The notes under the pieces were generated by a model, which saw only the letters and a program-made list of their open reading frames with translations, ran no database searches and was not told where the DNA came from. DNA of 64,000 nucleotides, taken from positions 1-64,000 of the forward strand of contig CAWZYM010000482.1 of NCBI GenBank assembly GCA_963966185.1, written 5' to 3'. The DNA comes from Rhabditoides inermis. Lineage: Eukaryota > Nematoda > Chromadorea > Rhabditida > Rhabditidae. This document shows positions 33,526-53,338 of this stretch, piece after piece (position 1 is the first letter of the stretch; the number at the start of each line of letters is the position of its first letter). A program made the translations under genes and the position numbers.

Positions 33526-36500
33526 ATGGATATGTCGAGCTTGGTATCGGCAGTGTACGGCAAAGATGCGGACCACAAAATGCAGCTGGAAGAGTAAGGG
33601 TTTTCAATAATGTATAAAGTTTATTGATTTGAATCTCAGTTTTATCGAAACCTGGAGAAGTTTGATAGATTTGATTGGACGGATTTGTTCGTTCATGATT
33701 AATCGTCTGATTGAAAATGAGTGTTTGGATTTGTGATTGTATGCACTTGTTTATTTGCAGGTTGTTGAACCTGTTGGCGAACGTGATGCCTTCGCCGGTG
33801 ACAGGCGACTTCAGCGTCGACAACGTGATCAAGCTCACCGAGGCGGGTGAGTGCGGGGGGGGGGGGGGGAGAGGGGAGAAGAAAGGGCGAGCTGAGGTTT
33901 TGATGTGGGAGAAATCCAACAATATCCTATAATCTTATAATAAAATCCTATAATATAATCCGATAACATGTTATGCGTTATTGCGTTTGTATGATAGAAC
34001 GCTATTATCGGCTTTGAGTACTAAGAGGTGCTCAACTTTTCACCCGCCGTGATGTATCGGTGCTTTGCGATGTCGCATTTTCGCGGTGACTTACATGTAT
34101 TGTTTGAATTTCCATCATGACAACAGTGATGTTTCTGGAAAATGGACTTGTTGCAGTGGTGACGCAGGAGACTGGGTCGATGGTGGTGTCGCGGCAGTGG
34201 GTGGGGCAGCTGGTGGCCGGCATGGACAAGGCGAGGCTAGATGCCGGCAGGTGGGCGAGGGGGGGGGGGGAGGGGAGGAAGGGAGATGTGACTGAGTGAG
34301 ACGAGGGTGGGTGTGAACGGGATGGCGGCGTGCCATGTGTCATGTTCATGTCGGGGGGGGGGGGGGGGGGTAGTGAAGGGAGAGGGAGAGAACAAGCGCC
34401 ACCGGGCAGATCAGTCTAGTTCAATTAGATCGTGAGGCGTACTGCACTCGCAGATAGTGTCTGCATTATTCTTGAGTCCGAGTGACCGGAAGCGGTGGAC
34501 GTGAATGTCGACGGAGTGTTGTGTTGCAGGGAGCGCACTTTATGCGAGCGTCTCATTGGCGTTCTTCAGGCGCGTGCCATCAGCTACGAGGAGCAGGTGA
34601 GACGCTGTCCCCAAATGTTGACCTGTTGACTCGGTCAGAGTTTGAATGATAGGCATTTATTGCGTGCGAATAATGTGTGACAAATGAGAACAACGAGTAA
34701 ACAACAACAGCAACAGAGTTTGCACCGTTCGGGTTTTTTTTAGTTTTATGACATGTGTTTGATGTGTTGTGTTTGGCAGACGGCGTTGCTGCGTCTGCGC
34801 CTGGCGAGTCTGCTGGAGGCTGCGGGGGAGAAGGCGGAAGCTGCTCGCACGCTCGCCGCCATCCCGCTCGAGAGTGCGCAGCGGTCAGTCATGTGTCTGT
34901 AATGCTGTGCTCGTGGTTTCCGACCGATGATTAAGAAAGTGTTTAAGAGACTAACGTCTAATGTACGCCTATTTTCTGCATTAACGTTAGTGATTTTTTT
35001 CTGCGATTAGAGACGTGAGCACTAGTATCTATCGCTTAGCTGTAAAGTGGACAAAAATCCCAAATGATTGACTGAATCTTACACAAGTTATGATTCGCAG
35101 GCACATTGCTACGATAGCAAGGTTTCAGCAAAACACCTGACGTAGAGTGGATTCGAACCCGCGACATGAACCAGCCGAACAGATTGCTAGGCGAATCTCT
35201 TACCGGTTGTGCCATAGAGGCGATGAGTGCAATTTGCTAGTATTGAGACATCTAGTTGATTTGCGATCAATCAAAGACGGACTGTGCGAAGGAAAACCGT
35301 TCATTTTCAGCTGAAACGTATGTTTTCGAAAACAATCAAATCGTCTCTCATGCTTGTGTCTCATTATTGTCTACTTTTCTTCACAAAAACCACAAGCGCG
35401 CAGTAGATCATCGCTCAATGAAAGGATCATGCCACGTCCTCAATGGCGCAGTCTAGCAATCTGCGGACTGCGCTCTGTCGCAGGTTCGAGTCCTGCTACC
35501 GCTCTTGTTTTACTTTTCTTTCAAATTTGACTGTGCTCTTAGTTACCGTACCACCCGTTCGTGGTCTGTTCCCCATGGGGGAGATAGTGGGTCTTTTCAA
35601 TTTTTTGCCAATTTTAGTCTCGCGGCGTACTGTATGCTTCCTTCTATAATGTTGTGATTGTGATGTCATAGCGATGATAGATAAGTTTCTGACCTTGCCT
35701 CTCCGACTCTTTCACATTTATAGTAAGGAGAGCGTTTCCGAAGCAGTGAAATCGATGTCAACTCCCTTCTATAATGTTGTGATTGTGATGTCATGTTCAT
35801 ATTCGACGATGGGGGATGAGTATCTGTCTTTTGCGCGATGTTCCCCGCTTGTTTCAGTGGCTACTCGGCGCCGCAGAAGATGGAGCTGTACCTGCGACAG
35901 GCGGCGCTCTGGCTAGAGGTGGGTTGCCTGTATATATATGTCGATGTTCTGTAGTCGGTTCGAAGGACATGGTTGGTGGTATGATGTAGTTGTTGTTATG
36001 ACTGGCAGGCGCTCTTAATAGAATTGTTTCCCTATTTGTATGCCACCAGCCGGTTGCAGTGGATGTTGGTGTGCCGAGCTACATGTCTCGTAACTATATT
36101 CGCCTTTTTTCGTTTCGCCTTTGTTCGGATGCGGTGGTAGTTGGTCGTTGGTGTGATGACTGGTGGTCCGGATACGGATAGAAATCATCATTTATTTATT
36201 GCATATAAACAATATTTTACGGATCAATGATACACATATACACTTATATGATCACAGGAACGTCGAGAAAATATTAGAGAGTTTAATCCTTCTCGTTTGC
36301 CACCCATCTGTTTGCAGTCTGGTTCGGCGGACGAAGCGGAGTCGCTGGTGAACCGCGCGAGCATGCTGCAGGCAGAGGCCAAGCACGAGGCACTCAACCT
36401 ACATCACAAGGTGCGAGAGAGAGAAAGAGAGAGAAGGGGGCAGCTGAGATGGGGAAAAGTACTGTAGTTGTGGTTGTTATTGACGAACCAGGAGCTAGGA

Positions 36501-39500
36501 CTATTGGTTAGATAGAGCCGGGTGAGAAGCAGAGCAGACACCGAGACGCGTTGCAGGCTCTGTACGCGCGGGTGCTCGACAGCCGCCGCAAGTTTATCGA
36601 TGCCGCGCAAAGGTGAGCGTTTGAATATATGTGCAGGTCTGGTGGTCTGGAACATGGAAATGGATTCATCTGGTTCTTCGAATGACAACTTGACCACGAC
36701 GTCGGCTGCAGGTACATGGAGCTGTCGCTGTCGCCGCCGAGCGCTCTGTCGAATGGCGACCGGATCGACGCGCTCACCAGGGCCATCACTTGCACCATAC
36801 TCGCTCCACCGGGTGGGTGCAGGCGGGATGGAATGAGATAGAAGTGGCAAGAAACTGGTAGTTCTAGTAGTGTAATGCTGATGTGTGAAATTAATGTTTT
36901 TTTATTGATGTATGTTTGTTGTGACGTTTAACTTTACTTCGTCTATGAGGTGTGCATTGTAATGGAGTGTCATGTCAGGCGTGCAGCGCTCTCGCCTGCT
37001 CGCGCAGATAGTGAAAGACGAGCGGGCGCTGCGCCTGCCGCAGTTTGCCCTCCTCGAGAAGACCTACATGGACAGGCTCGTCCGGTCCGGAGAGGTGCGT
37101 CGGTTTCTAGGTTTTGAGACTCAAAATTTGAGTCGCGATCAGTCTCTTCGAAACAATACTCACGAACATTTCGGAATGCATAGTCATCCTGTTAGAATCG
37201 CTTTCTAAGAGACTGACCGCATCTTTAGCTAGCGTGTGCGTCTCCACTCTCCACAGAGCAGTCTAGTTGCGTGCGCTGTTAGTGATGCTGTGCACATTCC
37301 AGCTGAGCGAGTTTGAGGCGACGCTGGAGCCGCACCAACAGAAGGACGACGACGGCCGCTCGATCCTCAGGGAGACGATGGTGGGTGCGACGAAGGGGGA
37401 GAGAAGAGAAGAGAAAGGAGATATTGGTTTTGGTCATCGGGTTCCACTCCGATTATTGCTGTGTTGTATTGTTACAATTGAAGAGCGCTATGAAACATTT
37501 GTTGTTGGGTGGATATGAAACTCGTGGAAGGTTAGCGAGGCGAGCAGACGAAAGATTGTTTTGATTATAGCCTGCGCCAGAGCGATAGTTTTCGATCTAC
37601 CTCGCTTGCAGTTCGAAATACGGTGTCATAACCGTCTGCCTCTCTCGTTTTGCGCGCTATTGCCGAGAGCTGACTCTCCGTCTTCCTCTGATCTACCCCA
37701 CCGCGCGCACCTTATTGCAAGCATAGAACTATAACACATCTTGACTTGAAAGGTGTTGTCTGCTCTCAGGTGGAGCACAACCTGTCGGCGGCCGCTCGCA
37801 TCTACAACAACATCAGCATGGTCACCCTCGCCGAGCTGCTGGGCGTGCAGGAGGAGCAGGTGGGGGAGGGTGGGGGGAGAGAGAGGGAAGGGAGGGAGTA
37901 GGAATCGTTGGTGGAAAGTATTGGCGAGTGGTAGGGATGGAGATGGGTATGCGGCACACGACACTGCAGGCGGAGCGCACGGCGGCCGCCATGATTTCCA
38001 CGGGTCGTCTGGGCGGCACCATCGACCAGCTGGAGCGGTTCGTGCACTTCAAGGGTGGGTGCAGCGGGTGCGAGAATCGACACGCTGTTTTGTTGTATCA
38101 TCTTTTTTTTTACTTTTTTACGTGATATTATGTAACCGTATGAGTTATTATTACAGTAGGAGTTAGCCGCTAGCCGCCTGCAGACTTGTAATTCTCTCTT
38201 CAAGATTTCTTTTTTTTAGAGGGGATTTTTTTTTGATTCAGTTATGGAGTCCTATGTGATTGAGTTTGAAGTCTAATGTTCGGATCGGCTCATCACGTCT
38301 AGATTATTTTTGCTCACTCATCTCGCACGCCTGCAGCTATCTTCATGAGCTCAGAGAGCGAAACATACATGAAGTGGCGTATAATATTGACAAGATTATG
38401 ACTAATCTTAATCTCAGAAACTCACATTTCTCGCGTATTCTGGTGTTTTTAACATTGTACTTTTGCGGTCGCGTGCTCTCCATAGTCCCTTGGTGACGCC
38501 ATTTCTTGATCTAACACAACACACAACTAAAAAAAACAGCAATAGAGCGTCTCTAATACGGAAAACACTACCCAGTAACATTGTATTTTCGAAACGAAAC
38601 GAAGATGAACTGTTAAAAATGTGATCGTACCTCCTTTATAATTGAATCGTCATTTGTTTTCACGTCCCACTTTCTGAGATTTGTTGAGGGTTCATTGGAA
38701 AATCTGTGTCACGGCAATACACACGTGAACGGAAGCGGCATGATGACAAATTATGTTAGCACAGTAGTCTTCAACAAAATAAGACAAAGAATTTTCTAGC
38801 AAATGATGGCAAGCAAATGATGCTCATCCTCAACTATTGTCCTAAAAGTACAAAAAAGCCATTTGAACCCGATTTATATGTTATATTTTTTGTAGAACTC
38901 GTGTTTACATATTATTGATTTCTCACTTGTCGAAATTATACTTTATAGCATTCACGGTAAACCATATTCATTTATGAAAATGATATTACTAATTTTTTTC
39001 CTCTTTCGCATCGCGCGGTCGAGTCGAAATGATCTCCCATCCTATAGTGCAAAGGAATTTTCTCCGTCACGCCACTTAAGCTTCATTTGCATTTTTTTGT
39101 GACTTTGGCAATGGCTGGGCACCGTGGATGATGCCAAGTTGTCAGCAAAATCCTCTGCCCGCGCCCCGCGCCGGGCGCCCGTGCGCCTTAGACCACAACA
39201 CCACTTGGGATGTGTGTGCAGGGCGCGAGAGAGCGATGAGGAGGCAGCGAGGGGGCGTGGCCTGCGATAGCGTGTGTATGTGTGAATGGGTGCTATGATG
39301 GATGAAACATATTGGGTAGTGTATAGACGTGTTAGGGCAACACGTTATTGATTGATATCGATCGATTACGATTGAATGCAACGAGTGCACTACAGGGATG
39401 AAGTGGGCAATATATGGAATGTGTTGGGGAGTGATTGGGCTGTTGTATTGACTACGTTTTGCATTGATATCGATTGATATCGATTGTTTGCAAGTGATTT

Positions 39501-41004
39501 TTTGTACTATGAAGTGATTGCGCTAATGTATTGAATACGTTTTGCATTGATATCGATTGATATCGATTGTTTGCAAGTGATTTTTTGTACTATGAAGTGA
39601 TTGCGCTAATGTATTGAATACGTTTTGCATTGATATCGATTGATATCGATTGATTGCAAGTGATTTCTGTGTATTATGCACGCGACCGAGCGGGCGGAGA
39701 CGAGTACGGGCTTTGCGGGATGCAGCGCGTAGCCACTATTGCTCAGGCGGTCGAGCGTCCGCCTTTAGAGCAGACTGTCCCGGGTTCGGATCCCGTCCGG
39801 CTCAAAATGTTTTGCTCGCTTCCGACAGGTGTCAGAAGGATAGTGAATGGGTTTTGAGCACATGAGAATGTGGTCCTGGTAGTGTAGTGGCTACGATGCG
39901 AGCGTGTCAAGTGAGTGACCGAGGTTCGAGTCCCGCTTCTCCCGAAATGTTTTGTTGACTTTGAAGTGATTCAAGAAGATAGTGAATAGTTGTTGAGCAC
40001 ATGTGAACGTGTCCCTGGTAGTGTAGTGGATACGATGCGAGCACGGCAAGTGAGTGACCGGGGTTCGAACCCCGCTCCCCCCAAAAATTTTTGTTGACTT
40101 TGAAGTGATGCAAGGGGATAGTGAATTGGTTTTGAGCACATAAGAACGTGTCCCTGTTAGTGTAGTGGCTACTTTGCGGGCGTTGCAAATGAGTTACCGG
40201 AGTTCGAACCCCGCTGCTCCCAAATGTTTTGCTCATGTATTTTAAGATTTTTACACAAATTCAAACGTGTTTCCTCTCCCTTGTCCACTCCCTCGGGTAT
40301 GAAAACTACCGCAACCCTCGATATCGCACTTTGACGTATCGGACGCAAAGCAGGGAGAATATAGAACTGTATCGAGGGGAGGGTCGAGGGGGTCCAAGGG
40401 GGGGCGGCAGCCCCCCCTTGAGGTAAAAAAAAGTTGAGAACAACTATTTAAAAAATTCAACCAAAATATAAATACTTTTTCATTCCAAAACTTGTATCCA
40501 CTCCCTCTCCCAGGCTAGTCTTCCCCCAGTACCCTTGAGCAAGGCGGGGAATAGCTCATGAGAACGCTTCATAGCCCGCGGAGTTTACTGTTGTGGATTA
40601 TAATGGAAGGAAAGGAACACCCGGATCTCCGCTATCGTCTTTAATGGTATCTAATTCTAATGGATTATGAAAAGGAAATCGAATGATTATCCACTGAATA
40701 TCGATCTAATATCGACTTTCGACCTTCGACTCTACCATCCCCGTTGCTAAACTGTGTTTCTTCCAGCGCTTAGCCCTTGTGGTGTACCGTATGCACTTGT
40801 TGTACAGCCAGGATATAGCGATTCTGGATAAATGATTGATTGATTGATTGATTGTTATAAATATGATAACTATTCAAATCGATGGATCCCGTTTCAGCGC
40901 GCTCGCCGCTGTCTGAGTGGGACTGGCAGCTGCACTCGGTGTGCCAGCAGGTGAACAAGATCAGCGACATGATCGCCGCCAAGCACCCCCATATGAGTGT
41001 GTAG
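33526..41004 (+). CDS. csn-4: COP9 signalosome complex subunit 4
   Basis: Fourteen exons join in phase to 401 aa, close to the 406 aa of human CSN4: 33526-33593, 33761-33846, 34157-34250, 34530-34596, 34780-34883, 35858-35918, 36318-36410, 36557-36612, 36712-36812, 36979-37094, 37303-37380, 37770-37859, 37970-38054, 40898-41004. TPR-like helical repeats fill the first two thirds (NRASMLQAEA, YARVLDSRRKFIDAAQRY). The PCI domain at the end includes LSEFEATLEPHQ, ARIYNNISMVTLAELLGV and AAAMISTGRLGGTIDQLE. The complex removes NEDD8 from cullin ubiquitin ligases in nucleus and cytoplasm. The last intron is about 2.8 kb and holds the tRNA-like array. It sits 375 bases after cct-8 in the same direction. 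Confidence 0.97.
35141..35225 (-). pseudogene. tRNA-like sequence in csn-4 intron 5 (minus)
   Basis: On the minus strand box A-like TCTATGGCACAACCGG and box B GGGTTCGAATCCA are spaced as in a tRNA. The stems are incomplete, so it is a tRNA relic or SINE head. Confidence 0.45.
35437..35506 (+). pseudogene. tRNA-like sequence in csn-4 intron 5 (plus)
   Basis: Box A-like ATGGCGCAGTCTAG and box B GGTTCGAGTCC are present. The T arm GCAGG/CCTGC pairs fully and TTTT follows within about 10 bases. The seven bases before the D arm do not pair with those after the T arm, so a functional tRNA is unlikely. Confidence 0.5.
37571..37734. repeat. 165-bp interspersed repeat, copy 3
   Basis: Located in csn-4 intron 11. 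It starts TGCGCCAGAGCGATAGTTTT and ends GCAAGCATAGAACTATA, with the same orientation and nearly the same sequence as 28242-28402. Confidence 0.88.
39430..39665. repeat. Direct repeats of about 83 bp, nearly three units
   Basis: The unit contains GAATACGTTTTGCATTGATA, then TCGATTGATATCGATTG, then TTTGCAAGTGA and TTTTTTGTACTATGAAGTGA. It is repeated head to tail with very few differences, in the last csn-4 intron just ahead of the tRNA-like array. Confidence 0.9.
39731..40223 (+). repeat. Tandem array of four tRNA-like units, period about 140 bp
   Basis: Units start at about 39731, 39871, 40011 and 40151. Each has a tRNA-like body with box B (GGTTCGGATCC, GGTTCGAGTCC, GGTTCGAACCC, GTTCGAACCCC), followed by AAATGTTTTG-like sequence (TTTT) and a shared spacer containing GATAGTGAAT and TTGAGCACAT. 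Units 2-4 have box A as TAGTGTAGTGG and start TCCTGG/TCCCTGG, like tRNA-Glu. Acceptor stems do not close, so these look like pseudogenes or a tRNA-derived tandem repeat. They lie on the coding strand of csn-4. Confidence 0.75.
40395..40420. repeat. Perfect 11-bp G/C hairpin
   Basis: CAAGGGGGGGC at 40395-40405, loop GGCA, then GCCCCCCCTTG at 40410-40420. It is followed by a run of A. Function unknown; it lies in the last csn-4 intron. Confidence 0.85.
40560..40857 (+). mobile_element. Possible 3' end of a non-LTR retroposon
   Basis: The stretch ends GGATAAATGATTGATTGATTG, a short tandem ATTG/TGAT tail of the kind that terminates many LINEs and their SINEs. No reverse transcriptase is present, so only a truncated 3' end or a SINE is proposed. 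Confidence 0.3.
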
Positions 41005-44000
41005 GCGGGGGGAGGGAGCCTCGAGTGTCCTGTCACACACTCCAGCATTCCTCCCGCGCCGTCTGACACCCACGTAGTATTTCTCTTGTTTCCGGATCTT
41101 TATCATACGGAGTATGTCCATGGTTTTGTGAAAAGTGTATTATATTTATTGTTTGATAAATTTCAAGTTTCAACGAAGTAATTGAGTTAGGCGGAAGTTT
41201 CGATTCCATGCAGTGCGCGACCCTGAAATTGGAGGGCGACCTCGACGCGGTCAGTAGGTGTCTAGACGGAGAAGAGGAGAGAGAGAGGGGAAGGGGGGGG
41301 AGTGAAAGTAGCCGGATCGAAACACGCTCTGACCGGGAGGTTGTGGATAGACTCGTTCTCCCCCCCCCTTTCCACTACTAGTTACTACGATAATGTGCGA
41401 GTCGCGTGTCCGCCTTTCGAGATCTCTCTTTCTTTTTCTCTCCCTGTGATGTGTGTTCGTGATCCGATCTGTTGATTGCTGCGCTCGTGCGTTTCTGTTC
41501 TGCAATGGTCAGTGAGAGAGATGATGTAGTGAGAGGAGGAAGGATGGCGTGCCGAATATTTTTAGGCGTTCGGTGGCGGTCGGTGCCGCGTGGAAACGCT
41601 TTTTTCACCGAGGCATGGATAGGTGCACCTCAGTCTCTCTTTCTCTCTTTCTCTGTCTCTCTTTCTCTCGTTTTCTCTCTCCCTCTCTCTCTCTCCCCCC
41701 TCCTCTCTCTCTCTATTTTTCCGGCCACCGCGCCCGCGGGTACCAGTCGCTACCACAAAGAGAGAAAAAGAGAGAGAAAAAAGGGGGAATGATTGTTGGT
41801 AGGTAGCTGGGTAACTGCGCCGGAGGTGGAATAGTTGTTGTGCGCGTGTTCTCTTCGGAAAGATGGCACGGACTGGAACCGCCAACCGCGCCATGCAATT
41901 GTGTTGGGATATGCCCGAATTTAGTTGTTATCAAGATCAATCAGATGTTTTCATTGCCAGATGAATATGTAGCAGGTGAGCGGGAAAAAAACGAATGAAT
42001 GTTTTTGAATAAAAGTTCACGCTTTTGTGTGTCCTTGGTCAATCACTCGGGAATATGGAGCATGAGAGGTCACATGTTTGGCTTCAATTTTTTTTTGAAA
42101 AAACGTGCACTACACGGGTCAAGCGGTGTCTCTGCGATTGGCGAGCCAGTGTTGGTTGTTGGTTCGGGCGGTGCCAGTCGCCTCCTTACCCACTTCCACT
42201 CCTCTTCAGAAGCACAAGAACAGAGAGAGATAGATAAGATAAGAATGAGAAGAGCGGAAGAACACGCAACATCCATACTACTCTCCAGAGGAGACAGAAA
42301 CGAACGCGGCGCGCGAAAGTTTGGTCTACGCGCGCGCGCCTCACTCTCCCCTGGGCCCTGGGAAGGAGCGGAACAAGAGAGGAGCGGGCAAGCAGGAGCA
42401 AAGACCGTTCCAGCGGCTGAGAGAAAACGGCGATGCGTTCTCTCTATCCACTCAATAGTTGCGTAGCTATTATATATGGACACTGTAGTTCTACAAAGCT
42501 GAGGGGCGACGCCGACTCTCGATATCGAGAGTTTCGATTTGTCACCGCACCCGTTGGTGTGTTCATAAATTGTGTGTTAGCATTTGACTTTCTCCCCGCT
42601 GCTGCTGAGTGAGCGATAGTCTGCGAGTGTGAGTGTTGTTGCGGGCCGGCGCTCGGATTCGTGCCTGTCCGTGCCAGACGGCGCCGAAAGAGCATGCGAA
42701 CAGAGGAGAGGCAGACACTGCTCGGACGGTCGCCAATCAAGTGACCAATGCCTTTACGGGGTTTCTCCAGGACACTGTGGAAATGTCCCTCTCGCCAGAG
42801 TCTCGACACTGTCTCTCTCTCGCGCGCGGCACGTCTGCGCGTTGTGCTCTCGCGTTGAGCGCGCGCGCTCTCTCCGTGTCTCTGCCCGCCTGCTCCCATA
42901 GGCCCCTCGGCGGTGCCAGACGGTGCAACCCTGACCGCTCTGCTGCCGTGTCGACCAGAAATACACACACACACGCACGCACACTCTAGCCTCGCAGCTA
43001 TCCTGCTATTTGCAAGCCGTAACCATGCTATTCTTGAAAGAGAGAGAGTGAAGAGCTCTGATTACACTCCTCATTCCTCATACTCTGACCGCTGCTACCC
43101 TTTCGCGCTACTGTGAACTCCCAGAGAATGTTCGCGATTCCGCGTTGTGTCAAGTGGATCACATGCAAATGCCGGATCACTTTCTCTTTTTCGCCTTTCA
43201 CTGACCGTTTCTTTTGGCGTTCGCTTCTCTTTCTATCTCACTCTCTCACACTCTCGTTTCTGTGTCCACGTGAGTGACGTGCGGGCAGCGGTGCCAGGTA
43301 GGGCTGGTTATCTGGTCTCTCTCTCTCTCTCTCCCCTCTCTCTCTCTCTCTTTTTTTCTCTCTCTCAAATCCCCTCTCTCTCTTTCTTTGCCTCTCTCTC
43401 TCACTCACTCTATCTGTTCCTCTCATTCCGAATCCCTTTTCATGTTTCATGTCATAGCGAGTTCGCTTCCTCCCCTACTCAGAATACGCGCGATCTTTAC
43501 TCGACTCTCTCTCTCTCTCTCTCCTCAATTGCATGTTTCCTCCATGCGTCTCTTTTAGCATGTTCGCAGTTGCTCTCGCTTCTCCCTTATCACTCCTCTC
43601 GCGTGTTCTGGTCACTCTGCGCTCTCGCGCTGCCCCAGCCGTGCCATCCACCAACCCTGCGTCTCTGCCCCGTGAGAGCATATTGCCTCGGGGCATATTC
43701 CGTGTCTGTGTCCACTCCGAACGCCTAGCACGACCAGCTGAAAAAGCCGGAGCGGTCAGTGGCCTGAGAGAGAGCGCGTGAAAGTGAGAGCGTCAGACGG
43801 GCGACCAGACTATCACATAGAAAACGCGCGTTGGTTCGAGCGTGAATCACATTTTTGCACTCTTTCTTTCTCTCGCGCGACCAGTGCCAATCGGTGCCGG
43901 GCAGAGAAGATGGGGGGGGGGGGGGGGAACGGCGCTCCGATCGGACGGACGGCATTTGGTAACACACTCACTATACACTATATGCTAATACACCACTACC

Positions 44001-46050
44001 ACAAGCCGGCGTCCGCCCTTTCGATCAGGCTGATATAAAGAATATGGAGAGAGAGAGAGATCAGAGCGCGCCTTTCATGAGTTCGCTCCGACCTGCGCAG
44101 TTTCTACTGCTGTGTTGTTCTCTAATAGCGCGCACTGTGCGATCTTGACCCGGATTTGCTGACCCAATGATCACACTGCGGGTGAAAAAACAGCAGCGTC
44201 ATGCAGAGAAAGAGCGAAAAGAAACTTCATAGTGCGTTTTTGCGCGCGTTTTTTGTGTCCGGCAAGCGTGCCGTTTTTGTGTATGTGTGTCTCTCTTGCT
44301 CTCTTTTTTTTTGCGCGTTCACGCTTGTGCGTTGTTTGTTTGTTGCTGCATGTGCGCGCGTGTCTGTTGATCTGCTACATTACACTCATCAGCAGTGCAT
44401 TGAACCTGGGAGTTTTATCTTAGTATGACCCAGTATGACTATTCGCTTTCCGCAGCGCCATTGTCTTTCCTATCGCGCTTAGTCTTCACGGAGTTAGGTA
44501 TTATGGTTGTGGTATCGTGCATTATGAGTCATCGTCAAGAGGTGCACTACAGTAGTACAGTACATTATGTACCGGATATGTGTTTTTAGATACTCCCAAT
44601 CCTCTTTTCCGTGACTCTTGATTCATTATATCTCTGCTATATGCAATGAGAATGCACGTACGTCATAATCTCTCTCCCCTCTCCCTCTCTACCTCTATCA
44701 CTTACAGACGGACTGACCGTCTACGATTAATCGGACGAATACTGTGCGTATGGTGTCACCACTACCGTACCCGGTTGTTGACGGCGGGACGCGTAGTTTC
44801 AGTGTTCCGTTTGCTTGTTGTGGGCACATGCGATGTCCGAGCCGGCAGGGCGGGTTGCAGTGCCAGCCTCGGACTGACCGGCACGGCAGCCAACGCAGAG
44901 AGAGAGAGAGGGGGAGAGAGGGAGATAATAGCGTTACACACAGCGAGACGCAGGCGATCAGACACGTCCCGCAGGCTATTTTGCGAGTAGCGCGCGGAAC
45001 TTTGCTCTTTCTCTCTCTCCATTCTGCTACTCCTGTGTTATTCTCTCTCTCTCTCTCGTTCACTCTGCGCGTGTCCATCGCACGGCGTGCACATGCAAAC
45101 ACTGTGTTCTATCTCTCAGTGCGCGTTTTCTCTCATCTCTTCTCTTCTTACAATCCTCGTGTGTGTGTGTCTGTTTCTCGACAGTCCACCACATGAATGC
45201 ACTTTCACTCTTTTTTTTTCATCGTCTGCCGCGGCGCGCCGCGTGAACGGGATATCCCGAATTCGGCCGGACACTGACACGCTTTTCGAATGTTGGGAAA
45301 CGAAAGCGACAGCGGCCGCGCTTTCTGTTTTATCTCTCACTTCAACTCTCACTATGGCTATGGCGAGTATTGTAGAATGCGCGCACCGCGCATCTCTCTC
45401 CTCCCCCTCATTCTGCTAAGCCCGTTTAGGGAGGGGAAGAGTGTTCCCCTCCCCCTTCTCCTCTCTTCCGATGCGGACCAAAGATTCGCATCGGCGATGT
45501 GGCATGTTGTTGTGGGGTGGGTGCGCGGCAGAGGCGAAGCGAGCCCCGGCACGGACTCTCACCGAAGGGAGGGGAGAGAGAGAGAGCGACCAAACAAACC
45601 TCTACTCGTTCACTCTCTCTCTCCACAACAGCGATGCAACCAACGCCCGGGTCACTCTCTCTCTCCCCCCCTTCTCTCTCTCTCCCTTTCTCGCCCCGGT
45701 TCCACGGAGTTGTTATGTCTGCACTACTATGTTGCGCCTCCGGTTCCCTATAGGTTGTCTCTATTGTTTTGCTGATGCCTCCTCCGGAATAGGGAGGGGT
45801 GAGTGGAACGGGGCACTGTTGTGGGCGGTTGCGCGTCTCGCGAGTAGGTTCGTCGTTCGTCAGCGCGTGTGCGCTCTTTCGCCCTATTCGCATTGCCTTC
45901 CACTTCTGCTTTCACCTGTCGCGTATATGTTGCTTGCTTTGCTTTCGATATTTGGTCGCCGTTTGCGCGCGCAGTTTTTTCTCGTTTACTCAATTGCACT
46001 ACCGCGAAATATTGTTCCCGTAGTTTATCGTCGTATTCGTCATACCGTAT
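41005..46050. other. Gene-poor, GA/CT-rich spacer
   Basis: About 5 kb without a supportable exon. It is dominated by CT and GA tracts (for example 41630-41715, 43315-43420, 43505-43522), G runs (43913-43927) and GC-rich stretches with repeated GGTGCCAG-type words between 42640 and 43930. Many open frames exist only because dinucleotide repeats lack stops. It may hold the promoter and noncoding first exon of the zinc-finger gene. Confidence 0.55.
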
Positions 46051-46060
46051 GCTGTTACAG
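46051..46060 (+). promoter_or_regulatory. Possible splice or trans-splice acceptor before zinc-finger ATG
   Basis: GCTGTTACAG ends 12 bases before the ATG at 46073. It could receive a spliced leader or a noncoding first exon from the spacer upstream. Confidence 0.35.
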
Positions 46061-46072
46061 TACTCTACCGTA

Positions 46073-53338
<7,266 letters not shown>

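Noticed and set aside
12345..40223. Calling the eight tRNA-like sequences functional tRNAs
   Set aside because: All have good internal promoter boxes but none forms a proper seven-pair acceptor stem by eye.
42633..45900. Many long Arg/Ser-rich open frames on both strands
   Set aside because: They come from GA/CT and GC-rich low-complexity sequence, conflict with each other and contain no domain.
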